From contig JAUIKS010000021.1 in the NCBI GenBank assembly GCA_030430565.1, positions 1 to 64,000 on the forward strand: a stretch of 64,000 nt of DNA, written 5' to 3'. This DNA comes from Polyangia bacterium. Its GTDB lineage: Bacteria; Myxococcota_A; Polyangia; Nannocystales; Nannocystaceae. The notes below the pieces were generated by a model. It did no database searches, was not told where the DNA came from, and was given only the letters and a program-made list of their open reading frames with translations. Within the stretch, counting starts at the first letter, position 1. Each line of letters begins with the position of its first letter. The translations under genes and the position numbers were made by a program. Below, in pieces: positions 22,421 to 30,358 of the stretch.

Positions 22421-24487
22421 TCAGTCGCCGCCCCCGTCCTCGATGGTCGCGCGGTACTCCCAGCGCACGCGCACGCTGTCGAAGAAGGCGTCGGTGTTGA
22501 AGCCGGCGTGGTGCCGCGCCTCGAGCACGATCGCCATGCCGGTCGCGCTCTCGGGGACCACGAGCTCGCGGATGTGCCGCATGGTCCACAGGTACTTGCA
22601 CTGGCGCTGCTCGGGCGACTCCGGCGCGACCGTGGTCTGATCGTCCATCGGGTGCCAGGCCGAGTAGCGCTTGTCGATGCGCTTGTCGAGGTCCCGCGGC
22701 GCGCCCATGCGGGCGTCGCCGCTGAACGCGTCGGCGCCGTAGAACTCGACGCCGAGCTGGCCCTGGGCCGCGATCAGGTTGCCGTCGCCGTCGTCCTTGT
22801 AGAGCGCGCGCAAGAACACGCTCGCGTCGATCCGCAGGTCGTGGTCCGCGGGCTTGCGCGCCATCAGCTCCTGCAGATCCACCCACTGGTGGACGCGCCC
22901 GCGGACCGTGCGCTCGTGGGACTCGGGCGCCGGCGCGTCGCCGGTGTTGAGCGCGCGCGAGCCGGGCGTCGCCGCCTCGCTCGCGCGCCACGGCTCGACG
23001 CAGCGGGCCGCGAAGAACATCCGCCCGCTGACCGACTCGCCCTCCGAGAACGCGCCGCCGTCGAAGCGCTCGCCGGCGCCGTTGCTGGCCTCGGCGGGCG
23101 AGAGCATGTCGCGGGACTTGAGCGCGACGAAGCCCGGGTCGAGCGAGCTGTCGTGGCTGCGGAGCCAGCCGCGGCCCTCGGGCAGCGTCGCCGCGCCGCC
23201 GGGCGGCATGCGCTGGCCGACCACGTAGTAGTAGTAGCCAGGCGGCGTGTGCAGGGTGTCGACGCCCTCCTCGCGCGGCTTGTCGGCGTCGGCGTTGGCG
23301 AGCTCCAGGTCGCCCGCGACGACCACGCCGGCCGCGAGGTCCTCCTGGACGTAGCCGGGGTGCATCACCGGCCACGGGTTGGCCTCGTCTTGCCCTGGGA
23401 ACAGGTCGGGGTCGAAGGGGCGCGCGCGCGCGAGGTTTTGGTTGTGGTAGTCGAGGTTGAGCAGGCGGTTGATCGTGTCGTTGTCGATCATGCCCGTCAG
23501 CGGCAGCCCGTTGAGCGCCTGGAAGCAGACCAGGCGCTGGCTGAGCGCGGGGCTGAAGGTCTGCTTGTCGGCGACCGGCGGGTTCTGGTAGCCGAGCGCC
23601 TCGAGGATGTTGTGGACCTCCTCGAGGTCCTTGTTGTTGAGCTCGAATTCCTCGTGGTCAGACTCGTGGTTGAAGCGCGTGTCGACCACCGTGTCGCGGT
23701 AGGTCGGGCGCACGAACTCCCCGAGCACGCGGTAGGGCAGCGTGGCGACGTCGTCGGTCTGCCACAGGCGCCGCAGCCCGAAGCGCTTGAAGGGGAGCGG
23801 CTCGGCGCCCTCCGGGTCCTCGATGGTCCCGAGCCCGCGGGCCTTCATCTCCTTGCCGAAAGTGTACTGCAAGAGGCGCAGCTTGCCGGTCGCCTCGAGA
23901 TCGAGCTGCTGGTCCGGGTCGACCGCCTCGGCGACGGCGACGCGCAGCTTCCCGCCGCTCACCTGCAGCGGCAGCGGGCGCTGGACGATGCACAGCAGGC
24001 GGTAGATCTCGTGGCCGAGCGCCTTGAGGTCGTTGGGCTCGGGGATGTAGCCGAGGTAGGTCTCGAGGTCGTCGAGCGTGTCGATCACCGACTGCGGGAT
24101 CGGGTTGCCGTAGCCGCCGAGCGAGAGCTTGTTGAGCGCGTCGGTGAAGTCGCTGCCGACGACGCCGCGGGCGAAGTCGAGGACCGCCTCGGTCATCGCG
24201 ACGATCGAGTCGGTCTGGACCATGATCTCGTGGAGGTCGAGGATCGCCTCGGCGATGATCACGATGCCGTCGCTGATCGGGCCCATGGCCCCGGGGACAG
24301 CCTGGGCCAGCGCCTCGCCGCGCTTGTAGTCCTCGCGCACGCGCGCCATCCGGACCCAGCGGGGCGCGCGGCCGGGCGTCTCCTCCTCCAGCGTCACGCG
24401 CAGGCGAAACAGCAGGTACGCGATCAGCTGAAACGGGTTGAGATCGTCGTCGATTGCGGGCGCGTTGCCATCTTGGTTGTCGGTCAT
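22421..24487 (-). CDS. Large tail protein with peptidoglycan-binding-like domain
   Basis: A 688-residue protein. Residues 1-130 are helical (PFQLIAYLLFRLRVTL, IIAEAILDLHEIMVQTDSIVAM). Around residues 290-350 there is a peptidoglycan-binding type 1 pattern: NKDLEEVHNILEALGYQNPP, then TFSPALSQRLVCFQALNGLPLTG and DNDTINRLLNLDYHNQ. The C-terminal half contains a beta-sandwich-like region (SVSGRMFFAARCVEPWRASE, RTVRGRVHQWVDLQEL) and ends WEYRATIEDGGGD. No signal peptide. Placed immediately before the spike gene and cotranscribed with it. It could position the particle on, or help it cross, a cell wall. Its size and helical N-terminus also make it a possible length determinant. Confidence 0.6.
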   Translation of the reverse strand: MTDNQDGNAPAIDDDLNPFQLIAYLLFRLRVTLEEETPGRAPRWVRMARVREDYKRGEALAQAVPGAMGPISDGIVIIAEAILDLHEIMVQTDSIVAMTEAVLDFARGVVGSDFTDALNKLSLGGYGNPIPQSVIDTLDDLETYLGYIPEPNDLKALGHEIYRLLCIVQRPLPLQVSGGKLRVAVAEAVDPDQQLDLEATGKLRLLQYTFGKEMKARGLGTIEDPEGAEPLPFKRFGLRRLWQTDDVATLPYRVLGEFVRPTYRDTVVDTRFNHESDHEEFELNNKDLEEVHNILEALGYQNPPVADKQTFSPALSQRLVCFQALNGLPLTGMIDNDTINRLLNLDYHNQNLARARPFDPDLFPGQDEANPWPVMHPGYVQEDLAAGVVVAGDLELANADADKPREEGVDTLHTPPGYYYYVVGQRMPPGGAATLPEGRGWLRSHDSSLDPGFVALKSRDMLSPAEASNGAGERFDGGAFSEGESVSGRMFFAARCVEPWRASEAATPGSRALNTGDAPAPESHERTVRGRVHQWVDLQELMARKPADHDLRIDASVFLRALYKDDGDGNLIAAQGQLGVEFYGADAFSGDARMGAPRDLDKRIDKRYSAWHPMDDQTTVAPESPEQRQCKYLWTMRHIRELVVPESATGMAIVLEARHHAGFNTDAFFDSVRVRWEYRATIEDGGGD

Positions 24488-24501
24488 GACCGTTCTCCGT
24501 G

Positions 24502-25134
24502 CTATCCGGGATCCGGGGTCTCGCCCGGCCTGAGGTGTTGGATGAGCGCGACGAGCGAGCCTGCGCTGGCGTCGGCGTCTGGCGCTCCAGGGTCTTCTGG
24601 TTCGGCGTCTGGCTCGTCGGGCTGGTCGTCCGCGGGGGCGCCGAGCAGCGTCTCCAGCGACTCGCGCAGCGCGAGCAGGTGCTCCATGGGCGGGAGCGCG
24701 AGGTCCACGAGGTCGCCGGCGATCTCCAAGGGGGCCGCGACGTCCTCGACCACGCCGAAGGCGTCGCGCATCCCCGCGGGGCTGACGATCGAGCCGGCGC
24801 CGACGCCCTCGGCGAGCGAGTCGAGCTGCTCGACGAAGCCGACCACCGCGTCGCCCAGGGACTTGGCGAGCGCGATGACGGTCTCGAACAGCGCCACGTT
24901 CGCGCCGAGCATCCTGATCGCGGGCTCGAGCTCGTCGACGAGCTCGCCGAGCTTCTCCATCCCCGTCGCCAGGAAGCTGAGGACCTCGACGATCAACGAC
25001 GCGATCGGGCCGGGCTCGGTCGCGCGCACGCGGTCGCCGGGCTCGCCCACGAGCGCCTCGTGGAACTTCACGAGCGCGTCGGCGAGGGCGCTGAAGATCG
25101 ACTCCTCCGGCTGCGCGAGCGCGGGGTGGCTCAC
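24502..25134 (-). CDS. Short helical hydrophobic tail protein B
   Basis: A 210-residue protein starting at a GTG that overlaps the preceding stop. It is nearly all helix with regular hydrophobic faces: FSALADALVKFHEALVG, IASLIVEVLSFLATGMEKLG, VALFETVIALAKSLGDAVVGFVEQLDSLAEG and LEIAGDLVDLALPPMEHLLALRESLETLLG. The last 30 residues are acidic and disordered. Helical composition resembles tape-measure or core proteins of tails but the length is short. No family recognised. It pairs with the preceding 188-residue gene of similar character. Confidence 0.6.
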   Translation of the reverse strand: MSHPALAQPEESIFSALADALVKFHEALVGEPGDRVRATEPGPIASLIVEVLSFLATGMEKLGELVDELEPAIRMLGANVALFETVIALAKSLGDAVVGFVEQLDSLAEGVGAGSIVSPAGMRDAFGVVEDVAAPLEIAGDLVDLALPPMEHLLALRESLETLLGAPADDQPDEPDAEPEDPGAPDADASAGSLVALIQHLRPGETPDPG

Positions 25135-25697
25135 TCCTCCGCCCCCTCTCCGCGCGCGGTCGCTTGGTGCTCGCGCAGGGTCTCGGCGAGGCCGGCGAAG
25201 CTGGCCTGCAGCGCCACCACGTCCTCGGGGGTCGGCAGCGCGTCGCCGATTAATTTCTCCGCGGCGCCGAGCAGCGAGCCGCCGTGATCGATCGCGGTCT
25301 CCATCGGGTCGGTGACCGAGCTGATCGCCGTCGAGACCGGGCCGTCCGCGCTGCTCCCAGCGCCCGAGGCCAGCGCCGCGACGCCGTCGAGCAGCGGCGC
25401 GACGGTGGTCGGCAGCGCGCCGACGAAGTCGGCGAGGCCGTCGACGAGCGGCTTCATGAGCTGGAAGAAGCCGCGCAGGCCCTCGACCTGGGCGAGCGGC
25501 TCGAGCAGCTCGTCGAGCCAGCCGACCAGCGTCGTGATGCCGTCCGCGAGCAGGTCGAGCGCGGAGGCCACCGCGTCGCCGATCCCGAACTCGCGCGCGA
25601 GCTCGATGCCCTCGACGACCAGGTCGTCCTCGAGCACGTCGTCGAGCGCCTCGACGAAGGAGCCCATGCGCACCACGATCTCGCTGGCGGTGGTCAC
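25131..25697 (-). CDS. Short helical hydrophobic tail protein A
   Basis: A 188-residue helical protein similar in style to the following gene: FVEALDDVLEDDLVVEGIELA, LDLLADGITTLVGWLDELLEPLAQVEGL, FFQLMKPLVDGLADFVGALPTTV and LQASFAGLAETLREHQ. The hydrophobic but non-membrane-like segments could pack in the tube lumen as a tape measure or as coiled core. It overlaps the gpN-like gene before it and the next gene after it by GTGA arrangements. No family is recognised and the role is inferred from position and composition only. Confidence 0.6.
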   Translation of the reverse strand: MTTASEIVVRMGSFVEALDDVLEDDLVVEGIELAREFGIGDAVASALDLLADGITTLVGWLDELLEPLAQVEGLRGFFQLMKPLVDGLADFVGALPTTVAPLLDGVAALASGAGSSADGPVSTAISSVTDPMETAIDHGGSLLGAAEKLIGDALPTPEDVVALQASFAGLAETLREHQATARGEGAEE

Positions 25698-26593
25698 AGC
25701 CCACCTCCTTCGACGAGCTCGCGCAGCCCCGCGAAGGGATCAAAGCCAGAGACCGCGTCGACCAGCGCCGCGCCCTCGTCGCCGACGCGCTGCAGCTTGG
25801 CCAGGAAGTCGCCGGAGCTGGCGACGGCCTGGACGAGCTCGAGCACGTCCTGGATCTCGGAGAGGTCGATCCCGGTGAGCTCCTCGAGCAGGTTGAGGCC
25901 CTCGTCGGCGAACTTCTCGATGAACTCGCCGAGGCTGCCCACGTCCTTGAGCTCGTTGATGAGGTCGCCGATCTTCTGGATGTCGAGCTCGCCGATCGCG
26001 TTCATCAGGCCGCCGAAGTCGCCGGCCGAGAGGCTGTCGCCGATCTCGCCCAGCACCCCGCCGAGCTCGCCGGCGCTGAGGTGGTCGAGCAGGCCCGGGT
26101 TCGCGCCCACGGCGTCCATCAGCGAGCCGGGGTCCTGCAGCACGCCGGCCGCGTCGAGGCCGCCTTGGGCGAACTCCGCCGCGTCCGCGCCGATGCCCGC
26201 GTCGACCGCCGCCAGGCTCGCGCCGGGGGGCTCGGGGGGCTCGGTGTACTCCTCGACGCGCATGAAGAACGCGTAGCGGTCGCGGTGCCCGGCGAGCTGA
26301 CGCAGCTCGAGCTCGCTGATCAGCACGTCGGTCAGCTCGGCGCCCGAGATCACGTCGGCCGCGAAGGAGAGCGGCTCGGCGCGCTGCTGGGCCTGGCGCA
26401 GCTCCTCGAGCGCCTCCTGGGTCTCGTCGCCGAGCAGGACGCCCTCGAGCACCACGCGGATCGGCTCGCGCCCGAGGTCCTGGAACACGCTGCCGGCCTG
26501 CCCGGGGCCGCGCTGCGGCACCAAGCTGCGCGCGTCCTCCGTGCGGATGTCCTGGAGCCCGAGCAGCTCGATGGAGCCGATGCGCACGGTCAT
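25694..26593 (-). CDS. DNA-circularisation (Mu gpN)-like tail protein with helical extension
   Basis: A 299-residue protein. Residues 1-125 match the N-terminal domain of the Mu gpN/DNA-circularisation family: VRIGSIELLGLQDIRTEDAR, PGQAGSVFQDLGREPIRVVLEG, EALEELRQAQQRAEPLSFAADV and TDVLISELELRQLAGHRDRYAFFMRVEEY. In Mu-like phages this protein contributes to the baseplate hub. Residues 126-299 form a separate low-complexity helical extension rich in Gly, Leu and Asp with repeating GELGGVLGEIGDSL and DLINELKDVGSLGEFI segments, not present in the phage family. It follows the hub gene by one base. Confidence 0.75.
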   Translation of the reverse strand: MTVRIGSIELLGLQDIRTEDARSLVPQRGPGQAGSVFQDLGREPIRVVLEGVLLGDETQEALEELRQAQQRAEPLSFAADVISGAELTDVLISELELRQLAGHRDRYAFFMRVEEYTEPPEPPGASLAAVDAGIGADAAEFAQGGLDAAGVLQDPGSLMDAVGANPGLLDHLSAGELGGVLGEIGDSLSAGDFGGLMNAIGELDIQKIGDLINELKDVGSLGEFIEKFADEGLNLLEELTGIDLSEIQDVLELVQAVASSGDFLAKLQRVGDEGAALVDAVSGFDPFAGLRELVEGGGL

Positions 26594-26594
26594 C

Positions 26595-27626
26595 TCAGAA
26601 CTCCATCCTCGTGGTGAAGCCCCGCGTGATGTCGAGCGCGTGGCGGACCTCGCGGACCCGCAGCTCGAGCGCGTCGAGGTCTATGTTTGCTTGGACATGT
26701 CCTTCGGGGACGCCCTCGACGCGCACGCGATCGCCGGGCGCGACGGCCGACATCCCGAGCACGACCAGCGCGCCGCGGATCGGGCGAGCGGCGAGCGCCT
26801 CCATCGACGCGCGCGCGACCTGCTCGGCGGCCTCGCCGGTCTGCACCGCGCCGTCCTGGATGGTCCGGGGCCGCTCGCCCTCCGAGGAGGCGACGCCGCC
26901 CTCGCCGTCGAGCGACGCGCTCGCCGAGACCGAGCTCAGATCGGCGGCGAGCCAGTGCGCACGCTCGGCGCCCTTCGTGCTCGCCGCGCCCTCGCCCCAC
27001 ACGCGCACGCCGTCGTAGCTGGCGGTGACGCGCTCGAGCGCGAGGTGGAGCACGTGGCCGCCGTAGCTCACCGTGTGGCTCTCGCCGGCGGTCGCGGGCC
27101 CGCTGAAGTTGACCTTGCCCTCGGCGTCGGTGAACACGTCGACGCCGCAGCGCGCCGCGAGCCGGCGCAGCTGCTGCAGCGCCCGCGGGTCGCGGTGCAC
27201 CACGTAGCGCGGGAAGCTCGGGCCGGCCTCGAGCGTGCCGCTCGTCAGCCCCGCGGCCTCGATCAGCTCGCCGGCGACGAAGGCCGCGTCGACCTCCTCG
27301 TACGCGGCTTCGAACTCGAGGCGGGCGAGGCGGGCGAGGCCGTCGCAGGCGGTCACCGCGATCGACGTGGGCGCGACGCGCAGCTCGCTGAGCTCGCCGC
27401 TGAACACCGGGGTCATGCCCTCGCCGCGGCCGTCGTCCAGCGAGATCGTCAGCGCGTCGCCGAGCTGCAGCGGGCCCGCAGCGCTGGCCGCCAGCTTCAC
27501 GCGCGTCCAGCTCCCGCCGCCGCCCATGCTGCGCACGCAGGTGAGCGAGAGCAGCTGCGCGTCGCTGCTCGCCGGGTCGCTGGAGACGCGCAGGTCGCCG
27601 ACGCGGATGTCGTGGGCCACGCTCAC
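26595..27626 (-). CDS. Phage late-control gpD-like baseplate hub
   Basis: A 343-residue hub protein. The block GDALTISLDDGRGEGMTPVFSGELSELRV, the next TACDGLARLARLEFEAAYEEV, the LLQQLRRLAARCGVDVFTD-like block around residue 150 and the final VAPGDRVRVEGVPEGHVQANIDLDALELRVREVRHALD match the order of gpD/gp44-type hubs (Mu P). The hub trimer closes the tube and holds the spike. The start is a GTG that lies three bases after the stop of the preceding gene. The spike is encoded separately nine hundred bases and several genes on, not fused. Confidence 0.8.
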   Translation of the reverse strand: MSVAHDIRVGDLRVSSDPASSDAQLLSLTCVRSMGGGGSWTRVKLAASAAGPLQLGDALTISLDDGRGEGMTPVFSGELSELRVAPTSIAVTACDGLARLARLEFEAAYEEVDAAFVAGELIEAAGLTSGTLEAGPSFPRYVVHRDPRALQQLRRLAARCGVDVFTDAEGKVNFSGPATAGESHTVSYGGHVLHLALERVTASYDGVRVWGEGAASTKGAERAHWLAADLSSVSASASLDGEGGVASSEGERPRTIQDGAVQTGEAAEQVARASMEALAARPIRGALVVLGMSAVAPGDRVRVEGVPEGHVQANIDLDALELRVREVRHALDITRGFTTRMEF

Positions 27627-27628
27627 GG

Positions 27629-29122
27629 CTAGACCTCGACCCCCTGTCTGCGCGCGGCGGTCCGCAGCGCCTCGACGACGACGCGCTCGACCTCGTCGGG
27701 GTCGAGCTCGGCCGGGCGCGCGGCGGCGTCGCGGCGGCGCTCGTCCGGGCGCGCGTGCTGTGCTCGCGGGCGCGGCTCGTCGGCTCGACGCGCGCTGCTC
27801 GTCGTGCTCGTGAAGCTCACCGGCTGCGGGCGATCGGGCGCGGCGGACAGGTCGCTGACGAAGCGCAGCGCGGGGCGGCGCGTAGGCGCGCGGAGCTCGT
27901 CGGCGACGCTCGACGCGGGAGCGGGCGCGGGCGCGGACGATCGGGGCGGCGCGACCTTCGTCGACGCGGGCGCGGACGAGACGTTGAGCCGCGGGCCCAC
28001 GCGCGCCGGGGGTGGGTCCGCCGGCGCGGGCGAGGAGGCGCGATCGGGGCTGACGCGAGGGAGGGGCGGGGCTGTCGGCGCGGGCGAGGCGGCGCGCGCG
28101 GTCGTCGCGAACGGGCGCCCGGGCGTCGAGGGGGGGAGGGAGGCGCTCGCTCGCAGCTTCGGGGTTGAGGTCGAGGCCGAGGAGGGCTCGAGGATCGTCG
28201 CCGGTCGCGTCGTCGGCTCGAGGGTCGTCGCCGGGCTCGGCGCGGGCGCCGGGGCGAACTTCAGCCGACGGCGCGTGCGAACGCGCGGGGCGGCGTCATC
28301 CCGGAGCCGGGCGACCGAGACCACGCGCGGGGGCGCGGGGCTGGGCGGAGCTTCGGCGCGAGCGGGCGCGCGGGGGTCACGTCTGCCCCCCGAGTCGACC
28401 TGTACGCTAGGACCTGTCCTTTGTGCAGGGCGCTCGGGCGCGCGGAGCGACACGAGCGGAGGCGTGCTCGTCGCGGGGGCGCGCTCGCGGAGGCGCCTCG
28501 ACTTCGAAGGCGCAGCGCGCCGCGCCGCCGCGCGCACGGGGTGCACGGGGCTCGGCGACGCGTCCCGGGCTCGCGCGTCGCGGCGCGGGGTCGTCGAGGT
28601 CGCGCGGGCGATGTCGGCGGAGGCGGTCAGGGCGTCGTCTTCGTCCTCACCCTCACCGGGCCCAGGCGGGCGCGATGAGGCGGCCGCGGGCGTCGCGTCT
28701 TCGAAAGTAACGGTCTTCCTGGTCTGGTTCGAGGAGACGCTCAACCCCGGCGCGGGGCGGGGCGCCGCCGCGGACTCGCTCGCGGAGCGCTGCTGGCTCG
28801 CGGCGGCGCCGGCGGGCGCGCGGGGCGGCGTCACGAGCGGCTCGCGCGAGTCTGGGGATGTCCCATGGGCCACGTGATCACGAACCGTCGCCGCGGCGCG
28901 CGGGCGCGTGACCAGCGACGCGGTCGGCGTGAAGCGCTCGGCCGTCGCGGGCTCGACCGGCGCCTCGACGTCGTGCGCGGCGTAGCCCCGCGCGAGCGAT
29001 GCCGGCAGCCCGCGCAGCGGTCGGAGCAGCCGCTCGATCAGCTCGCGCGTCGAGATCGCCACGACGTCGGGCGACGAGGGTCGCTCGTCGCCTGGCGCGG
29101 AGCTGTCGTGGACGCGACTCAC
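27629..29122 (-). CDS. Disordered basic Pro/Ala/Arg-rich protein in tape-measure position
   Basis: A 497-residue protein between the tube-side genes and the hub. Residues 1-60 have a recognisable helix (ISTRELIERLLRPLRGLPASL). Residues 60-450 are low-complexity Ala, Pro, Ser and Arg with many RR and SPAP stretches and little predicted structure. Residues 465-497 form a final helix (LDPDEVERVVVEALRTAARRQ). No homology is apparent. In Mu-type gene order this slot holds the tape-measure protein, which is normally helical. Alternative roles are a scaffold, a tube-filling polypeptide or an injected cargo. Coding is supported by tight overlap with both neighbours (GTGA to the previous gene, three bases to the next). 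Confidence 0.55.
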   Translation of the reverse strand: MSRVHDSSAPGDERPSSPDVVAISTRELIERLLRPLRGLPASLARGYAAHDVEAPVEPATAERFTPTASLVTRPRAAATVRDHVAHGTSPDSREPLVTPPRAPAGAAASQQRSASESAAAPRPAPGLSVSSNQTRKTVTFEDATPAAASSRPPGPGEGEDEDDALTASADIARATSTTPRRDARARDASPSPVHPVRAAARRAAPSKSRRLRERAPATSTPPLVSLRAPERPAQRTGPSVQVDSGGRRDPRAPARAEAPPSPAPPRVVSVARLRDDAAPRVRTRRRLKFAPAPAPSPATTLEPTTRPATILEPSSASTSTPKLRASASLPPSTPGRPFATTARAASPAPTAPPLPRVSPDRASSPAPADPPPARVGPRLNVSSAPASTKVAPPRSSAPAPAPASSVADELRAPTRRPALRFVSDLSAAPDRPQPVSFTSTTSSARRADEPRPRAQHARPDERRRDAAARPAELDPDEVERVVVEALRTAARRQGVEV

Positions 29123-29952
29123 GGGGCGTCATCCTCCACCTGGATGATCACCGCGTCGGGAAAGCGCGCGAGGCCAGCGCGGGGCTGGGGTCGCGGCGCC
29201 GCGGCGGGCGGGCGCTCGCCGGTCTCCCCGATCGTGTCGAGCAGCGTGAGCAGCAGCTCGATCTCGTGGGCGGGGGCCTCGAGCGCGCGGGTCGGCGCCC
29301 AGCCGAGCGCGCGACAGACCCGGAGGATCGAGCGGGCGAGCGCCGGATCGCGGGCGGCGTCCTCGCGGGCGGGCTCGAGCGCGTTGACCCGCAGCACCGC
29401 CTCGAGGATCGGGCGGGCGAGCTGAACCGGGAGCGACAGGACGTCGCGCGCGCGCGCTGGGGGCGCGAGCACCTCGGTCGACGCGAGCGTCATCGCGCGG
29501 AGGTACCGACCGACGCGGACGCTCGGGCCCGCGTCGCGCAGCGCCTGGGCGCGCTCGAAGAAGCTCCACGGCCGCACGCGCACGCGCAGGGGCGGGCTCG
29601 AGATCAGCAGCTCGCGCGGGCCGATCGAGCTCGTCTCGAGCGCGCGCGCGAGCGGGTGCGCGTCGCTCGAGATCCACCACAGCGCGAGCGCGGCGAGCTC
29701 CGAGCGCTCGGGCTCGGGCAGCTCGCTCGTCGCCAGCAGCGCGCGCGTCAGCGCGTCGGCCTCGAGCGAGAGGCTGGTGAGATCGGTGGTCAGCGACGCG
29801 TCGAAGGCGGTGAGCAGCTCGCCGAGCGTCCACGCCGGCAGCAGCCGCGGGCCCCGGGAGGTCGTGACCTCGAGCGCCGCCGCTGCGGACCCGCGCAGCC
29901 GCACCGAGAACGGCCTGCCATCCACCTCGACGGTGAAGGGGCCCCGCCGCAC
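29119..29952 (-). CDS. Unknown protein after tail tube, candidate assembly chaperone
   Basis: A 277-residue protein. The GTG that begins VRRGPFTVEVDG lies two bases beyond the tube stop codon; a longer frame would lie inside the tube gene. It starts with a short beta region (RPFSVRLRGSAAAALEVTTS) and continues as a long helical protein (WTLGELLTAFDASLTTDLTSLSLEADALTRALL, PSVRVGRYLRAMTLASTEVLAPPA, LARPILEAVLRVNALEPA). In contractile phages the gene after the tube usually encodes a tail-assembly chaperone; sequence similarity is not evident here. No signal peptide or metal site. Confidence 0.55.
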   Translation of the reverse strand: MRRGPFTVEVDGRPFSVRLRGSAAAALEVTTSRGPRLLPAWTLGELLTAFDASLTTDLTSLSLEADALTRALLATSELPEPERSELAALALWWISSDAHPLARALETSSIGPRELLISSPPLRVRVRPWSFFERAQALRDAGPSVRVGRYLRAMTLASTEVLAPPARARDVLSLPVQLARPILEAVLRVNALEPAREDAARDPALARSILRVCRALGWAPTRALEAPAHEIELLLTLLDTIGETGERPPAAAPRPQPRAGLARFPDAVIIQVEDDAP

Positions 29953-29953
29953 C

Positions 29954-30343
29954 TTACTCCTCGCGGACGCGCGTCGCCGTGAACGAGTAGACGGTCGTCG
30001 CCGTGCCGCCCGCGTCCATCCCGAAGGTCTTGCCCTCGGCGAAGCAGTCGTCGAAAGAGACGGTGCGCGTCGCGCCGTCGCTCTCGTCACGCTTGAGGTT
30101 GGCGACCAGCTGAAAGCGCGCTCGCCCGGCGAGCAGCCCGTCGAGCGCGAGGTTCGCGGAGCGAACGGTCAGCTCGCCGTGCACGGTTCGCAGGCCAAAA
30201 ATTACGTCTACGCGCTCGTCCGTGCCGACGGCGCGGATGTCCTCGCGCTCCGTCACGACGCGATAGACCAGGGACTGAAGGCCCTCGACGGCCTCGCCGT
30301 CAACGAGGACGCTACTCCGGTTTGCGGAAAAAACGGTCGGCAT
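29954..30343 (-). CDS. Tail tube protein
   Basis: A 129-residue tube protein: FSANRSSVLVDGEAVEGLQSL, REDIRAVGTDERVDVIFGLRTVHGEL, DGLLAGRARFQLVANLKRD, RTVSFDDCFAEGKTFGMD and VYSFTATRVREE match the pattern of the small contractile-tail tube family (a six-strand beta-barrel that stacks into hexameric rings). A clear GGAGG site seven bases upstream supports the ATG. It follows the sheath gene by 15 bases, the conserved order. Only one tube gene is present, whereas many extracellular injection systems encode two. Confidence 0.9.
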   Translation of the reverse strand: MPTVFSANRSSVLVDGEAVEGLQSLVYRVVTEREDIRAVGTDERVDVIFGLRTVHGELTVRSANLALDGLLAGRARFQLVANLKRDESDGATRTVSFDDCFAEGKTFGMDAGGTATTVYSFTATRVREE

Positions 30344-30358
30344 ATCGCGGCCTCCTCA

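Noticed and set aside
22508..25315. Plus-strand open frame of 935 codons in the injection-system locus
   Set aside because: Antisense to the 688-aa and helical-protein genes, with no ribosome binding site and no domain pattern.
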